In this document: in pieces, positions 60,903 to 64,000 of the stretch
Layout of the letters: the number at the start of each line of letters is the position of its first letter
How positions within the stretch are numbered: the first letter of the stretch is position 1
Source of the DNA: CAZSSM01 sp964609385
Lineage (GTDB): Bacteria; Planctomycetota; Planctomycetia; Isosphaerales; Isosphaeraceae
Assembly: GCA_964609385.1 (NCBI GenBank)
Contig: CAZSSM010000011.1
Span: 1-64,000 of the forward strand
Length of the DNA stretch: 64,000 nt
Direction: 5' to 3'
Notes under the pieces: model-generated
What the model was told of the DNA's origin: nothing
Seen by the model: the letters and a program-made list of their open reading frames with translations, nothing else
Database searches by the model: none
Position numbers and translations under genes: made by a program

Positions 60903-63689
60903 TCAGCCGGCTCCATGGTGCGTCTCGTCGGCGACCACTTTGAGCCGACGGACCAGTTGGAGGGCTTCGTCGGGGCTTAATCGATCCGGATCCACCTGTC
61001 GAAGCTCGTCGAGAACCGGGTCGGGTAGGTCGGCGAAAAGGCTGAGTCCACGCAGGGCACGACCGGTCTTGACCCTCCCCGGGGCTGGCATCGGTTTTTT
61101 GGGGGGCGTCACCTCGGTCGTGTTGGTATCCGAGGTTTCCTCGACCGAGGCCACTGACGTTAGCGGTTCGACCGGGTCGTCCTGCGAGTGCTCTGCCGAC
61201 GGGTGCGTCACGACAGGTTCGTCGGATTGATTCGGGTATTCCTCGAGGGGGCGGTCTCCAGCGTGCTGTCGTTCGAGGAAGGCGAGGATTTCCCGAGCGC
61301 GGTCGAGCACAGGGTTCGGAACGCCGGCGATCCGCGCGACGTGGATTCCGTAGCTCTGGTCCGCGCCTCCGGGGCCAATCTGGTGGAGGAAGAGGATCTG
61401 ACCGTCACGCTCACGGACCAAGACGTTGGCGTTTCGGAGCCGAGGCTTGGATTGGGCGAGGTCGACCAGCTCGTGGTAGTGGGTGGCGAACAGGGTTCGG
61501 CAACCGATCTGATCGTGGAGGTGTTCGGTAATGGCCCATGCCAGCGAGATCCCGTCGAAGGTGCTGGTTCCGCGCCCGATCTCGTCGAGGATGACCAGGC
61601 TTCTCGTTGTCGCGTTGTTGAGGATGTTGGCCGTCTCGGTCATCTCGACCATGAAGGTGCTCTGGCCACGACCCAGTTCATCGGTGGCGCCGACGCGTGC
61701 GAAGAGCCGATCGACGATCCCGAGTCGTGCCGATCGGGCCGGCACGAACGAGCCGATCTGGGCCAGCAAGCAGATCAAGGCCACCTGGCGGATGTAGGTG
61801 CTCTTGCCGGCCATGTTCGGTCCGGTGATCAGCAGGATCGCCGCGCCGGGTTCGGCCGCTAAGGCGGTGTCGTTGGGCACGAAAGCCCCATGGGGCATCA
61901 GGACGTCAAGCACCGGATGTCGACCCGCCTCGACCTGCAATTCCGGTTCCTCGACCATCGTTGGCCGACAATACCCTTGCCGGGTAGCCAACTCGGCCAG
62001 GGAGGCCAGTACGTCGAGTTCGGCCAGGATCGCACCAGCCTGGATCAACCGGGGAGCCTCGGCGGCGACACGATCCCGGACATGCAGAAACAGCTCGTAC
62101 TCCAGTTCCTTGGCGCGATCCTCCGCCTTGAGGACCTTGTCCTCGTACTCCTCCAACTCGGCCGTCTTATACCGCTCAGCGTTCTTCACCGTCTGCTTGC
62201 GGATGTAGTGATCGGGGACGCGCGATTCGTGTGAGCGACCCACCTCGATGAAATAGCCGAAGACCTTGTTGTATTTGATCTTGAGGCTGGTAATTCCGGT
62301 CTCGCGGATCTGCTCGTTCTGGTAGCGGGCGATCCAGGTCTTCCCCCCTTTGGCAGCCTCGCGAAGCTCATCGAGGGTCGGATGATAGCCAGGTCGGATC
62401 AGGCCGCCCTCGCGAACAGCCATGGGCGGCTCATCGACCAAGGTGTCTCGAATGGCGTTCCGGATCTCGGGACAGAGTTCGAGGGCCTCTTCCAACTGGT
62501 TGAGCCGTGCCGACTCTCGGGAGGTGATCCGCGCTTTGAGAGGGGGCAAGAGCGCCAGGGTCCGAGCCAGGGCGACCAAGTCGCGGGGGCTGGCCCGGCC
62601 GGTCCCGACCCGTGCGGCCAGGCGTTCCAGGTCGGCGGCCGACTCGAGGTGTTCACGAAGCCCGACTCGAAGTTCGGTGTCACCGACGAGCTCGGCGACC
62701 GACTCGTGTCGCGCGTGGATGGTCTCTAAGTCGGTCCGAGGCGCCATCAGCCATTCAGCCAGCAGCCGCGCACCCATCGACGTGGTGGTCCGGTCAATCG
62801 CGTGGAGCAAGGATCCGTCGCGTCGGCCCTCACGGAGCGTCCGAACCAGTTCAAGGCTCCGTCGCGTCGTCTCGTCGAGCGAGAGGATGTGCTCGCGACG
62901 ATAAGCAGAGAGCTTGTGGAGGTGGTTCAGCGCGGCCTTTTGCGTTTCGTAGAGGTAGGCCAATAAGGCGCCGGCGGCGGTGACCTCAGGTGTGTCGTCG
63001 ACCAGTCCGAAGCCCGAGACGGTCGTCACGCGAAAGTGTTTGTAGAGGCCTTGAGTGGCTTGCTCGGGCTGAAAGTCCCAACTGGGTCGAGGCGTGACGT
63101 TCAGGCCGATCTGTTCGCGAAGGGTCCGGACCCAAGGGGATGACTCGGCGGTTTCGCTGATAAGGATCTCGGCCGGTTGGAGCCGGGCCAGTTCCTCGGC
63201 CAAGTCATTGCGTCGGAGTTGCGCGACCTGGAACCGGCCGGTCGACAGGTCGACCCAAGCCAGGCCGAGCTTTGCTCGGAGTTCGACTACGGCGGCCAGG
63301 TAGTTGGCCGCGCGTGGGTCCAAGAGCGCCTCATCGGTGAGGGTTCCGGGTGTAACGACCCGAACGATCTCGCGACGGACCAAACCTTTGGCCTGTTTGG
63401 GGTCCTCGACCTGGTCACAAACGGCTGCGCGGACCCCCTGTTCAACAAGCTTGGCCAAATAGGATTCCAATTGATGGTGGGGGAATCCGGCCATCGGGAC
63501 GGCATCGTCGCCCTTGTCCTTGTCGCGACTCGTGAGGGTCAGGTTGAGCAGTTCAGCGCCCCGTTGAGCGTCTTCGCCAAAGAGTTCGTAGAAGTCTCCC
63601 ATCCGGAAGAGCAGCAGAGCGCTGGGGTCGTGCGCCTTCATCTGCTGATACTGCCGCATCATCGGCGTGTTGGTCGCAGATCCGGTCAT
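60903..63689 (-). CDS. mutS: DNA mismatch repair protein MutS
   Basis: MutS recognises base mismatches and small loops and recruits MutL. The 928-residue protein has the mismatch-binding F-Y-E (F33, E35; MGDFYELFGED), connector and lever regions, and the clamp region (DKVLKAEDRAKELEYELFLHVRDRV). The ATPase has Walker A GPNMAGKSTYIRQ (about residues 622-634), LVILDEIGRGTSTFDG and THYHELVDL. It has an Ala/Pro/Glu-rich insertion near residues 805-865 before a short C-terminal helix (DPDRLSPDEALQLVRRLKVV). Length is slightly above the usual 850-880 because of this insertion. MutL is not in the window. Confidence 0.97.
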   Translation of the reverse strand: MTGSATNTPMMRQYQQMKAHDPSALLLFRMGDFYELFGEDAQRGAELLNLTLTSRDKDKGDDAVPMAGFPHHQLESYLAKLVEQGVRAAVCDQVEDPKQAKGLVRREIVRVVTPGTLTDEALLDPRAANYLAAVVELRAKLGLAWVDLSTGRFQVAQLRRNDLAEELARLQPAEILISETAESSPWVRTLREQIGLNVTPRPSWDFQPEQATQGLYKHFRVTTVSGFGLVDDTPEVTAAGALLAYLYETQKAALNHLHKLSAYRREHILSLDETTRRSLELVRTLREGRRDGSLLHAIDRTTTSMGARLLAEWLMAPRTDLETIHARHESVAELVGDTELRVGLREHLESAADLERLAARVGTGRASPRDLVALARTLALLPPLKARITSRESARLNQLEEALELCPEIRNAIRDTLVDEPPMAVREGGLIRPGYHPTLDELREAAKGGKTWIARYQNEQIRETGITSLKIKYNKVFGYFIEVGRSHESRVPDHYIRKQTVKNAERYKTAELEEYEDKVLKAEDRAKELEYELFLHVRDRVAAEAPRLIQAGAILAELDVLASLAELATRQGYCRPTMVEEPELQVEAGRHPVLDVLMPHGAFVPNDTALAAEPGAAILLITGPNMAGKSTYIRQVALICLLAQIGSFVPARSARLGIVDRLFARVGATDELGRGQSTFMVEMTETANILNNATTRSLVILDEIGRGTSTFDGISLAWAITEHLHDQIGCRTLFATHYHELVDLAQSKPRLRNANVLVRERDGQILFLHQIGPGGADQSYGIHVARIAGVPNPVLDRAREILAFLERQHAGDRPLEEYPNQSDEPVVTHPSAEHSQDDPVEPLTSVASVEETSDTNTTEVTPPKKPMPAPGRVKTGRALRGLSLFADLPDPVLDELRQVDPDRLSPDEALQLVRRLKVVADETHHGAG

Positions 63690-63850
63690 CCCTACGGTCC
63701 GTCGGGGTCATATGGGATCGGAGCCTCATCGTCCCGAATCGCTGGCGTTTGCAGCGGATTGGGGTGGGGTGACTTCGTGTTGAATCACCCGGCGAAATGT
63801 ACCCCGAGCTTGGACGGGCCGTCGAGCCGGACGGCAACTTCTCCGACAAC

Positions 63851-64000
63851 TCAGGCTGACAGACCGCTGGAGGCGTTGTGATCGTTTGGGTCGTCGTTAT
63901 CGATGGGCACGAGTCGGTCCAGACTGATGATCCGAAAGACGTCGCGTAGGTTCGTCGAGACGTGACGGAATCGGAGCTTCGAGCCGATCGCCAGGAGTCG
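63851..64000 (-). CDS. C-terminal end of a STAS-domain (anti-anti-sigma-like) protein, truncated by window end
   Basis: This minus-strand frame is open to the window edge and ends with TGA at 63851-63853. The 49 residues visible read RLLAIGSKLRFRHVSTNLRDVFRIISLDRLVPI, followed by a polar tail. The pattern of strand, then helix ending in F-R-I-x-x-L-D-x-L matches the last strand and helix of STAS domains (SpoIIAA-like). Such proteins work in partner-switching control of sigma factors. Only the end is visible, so the call is moderate. The phosphorylatable Ser lies outside the window. Confidence 0.6.
   Translation of the reverse strand, partial: RLLAIGSKLRFRHVSTNLRDVFRIISLDRLVPIDNDDPNDHNASSGLSA

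Overview
The window looks like a stretch of a planctomycete chromosome, most likely from the Isosphaerales. The basis is the combination of families seen here: Planctomycete-type extracellular c-heme domains (TIGR02603-like), TIGR03067-like and DUF1080 secreted proteins, a DUF1573 protein, two sulfatases, Gfo/Idh/MocA plus xylose-isomerase-like pairs, and many secreted proteins of unknown function. The DNA is GC-rich (about 60% by eye). GTG and TTG starts are used alongside ATG, and purine-rich ribosome sites often decide the start. No phage, insertion sequence, CRISPR array or rRNA was seen; the content is chromosomal housekeeping plus lineage-specific genes.

Layout. 1-9.8 kb: a partial glycine-rich protein; a coupled ANTAR response regulator and tRNA methyltransferase TrmL; a GspE/PilB ATPase; a zinc-ribbon membrane protein; tRNA-His; a very acidic protein; a TPR protein; purine nucleoside phosphorylase; PurN. 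9.8-20.4 kb: a secreted esterase, a carotenoid desaturase-like oxidoreductase, a membrane protein, YceI, an ECF sigma factor coupled to a membrane partner, a c-heme/copper-monooxygenase-like/EF-hand protein with a redoxin, and a DUF2089 regulator coupled to a small membrane protein. 20.5-27.4 kb, all minus: two sulfatases, a fused ABC permease, a sugar isomerase-like protein and a Gfo/Idh oxidoreductase. 27.7-35.8 kb: a secreted alpha/beta hydrolase, a phosphodiesterase, a beta-CASP nuclease, trpB and trpA. 36.1-40.0 kb: a DUF1080 protein and two multiheme-type cytochromes. 40.1-45.4 kb: a catalytically degenerate GH65-like protein, a ParB-like protein, an RmlD-like reductase and an acidic protein. 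45.5-53.9 kb: hslVU, then a plus-strand run DUF1573 / glutamine amidase / NAD synthase / ornithine cyclodeaminase-like / arginine dihydrolase-like. 54.6-64 kb: a membrane-anchored helix-turn-helix protein, SixA, ArfB, endonuclease IV, a DUF72 protein, MutS and the tail of a STAS-domain protein.

The most notable part is 48.9-53.0 kb. Two enzymes usually met as fusions appear here as separate neighbouring genes with overlapping ends. The glutamine-dependent NAD synthetase is split into its nitrilase-type amidase and its synthase. The cyanobacterial AgrE/ArgZ type arginine dihydrolase/ornithine cyclodeaminase is split into two genes in reversed order, joined by an ATGA overlap. Ornithine cyclodeaminases of this type use NAD and the dihydrolase releases ammonia, so the four genes may form one nitrogen/NAD unit (inference). 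A 45-bp tandem duplication sits exactly at the amidase/synthase overlap and duplicates the ribosome site and GTG start of the synthase.

Other points of interest are a secreted protein that keeps all expected PHM-type copper ligands beside a c-type heme motif, a GH65-like protein that has lost its acid catalyst, and an ECF sigma factor translationally coupled to an unrecognised membrane protein.
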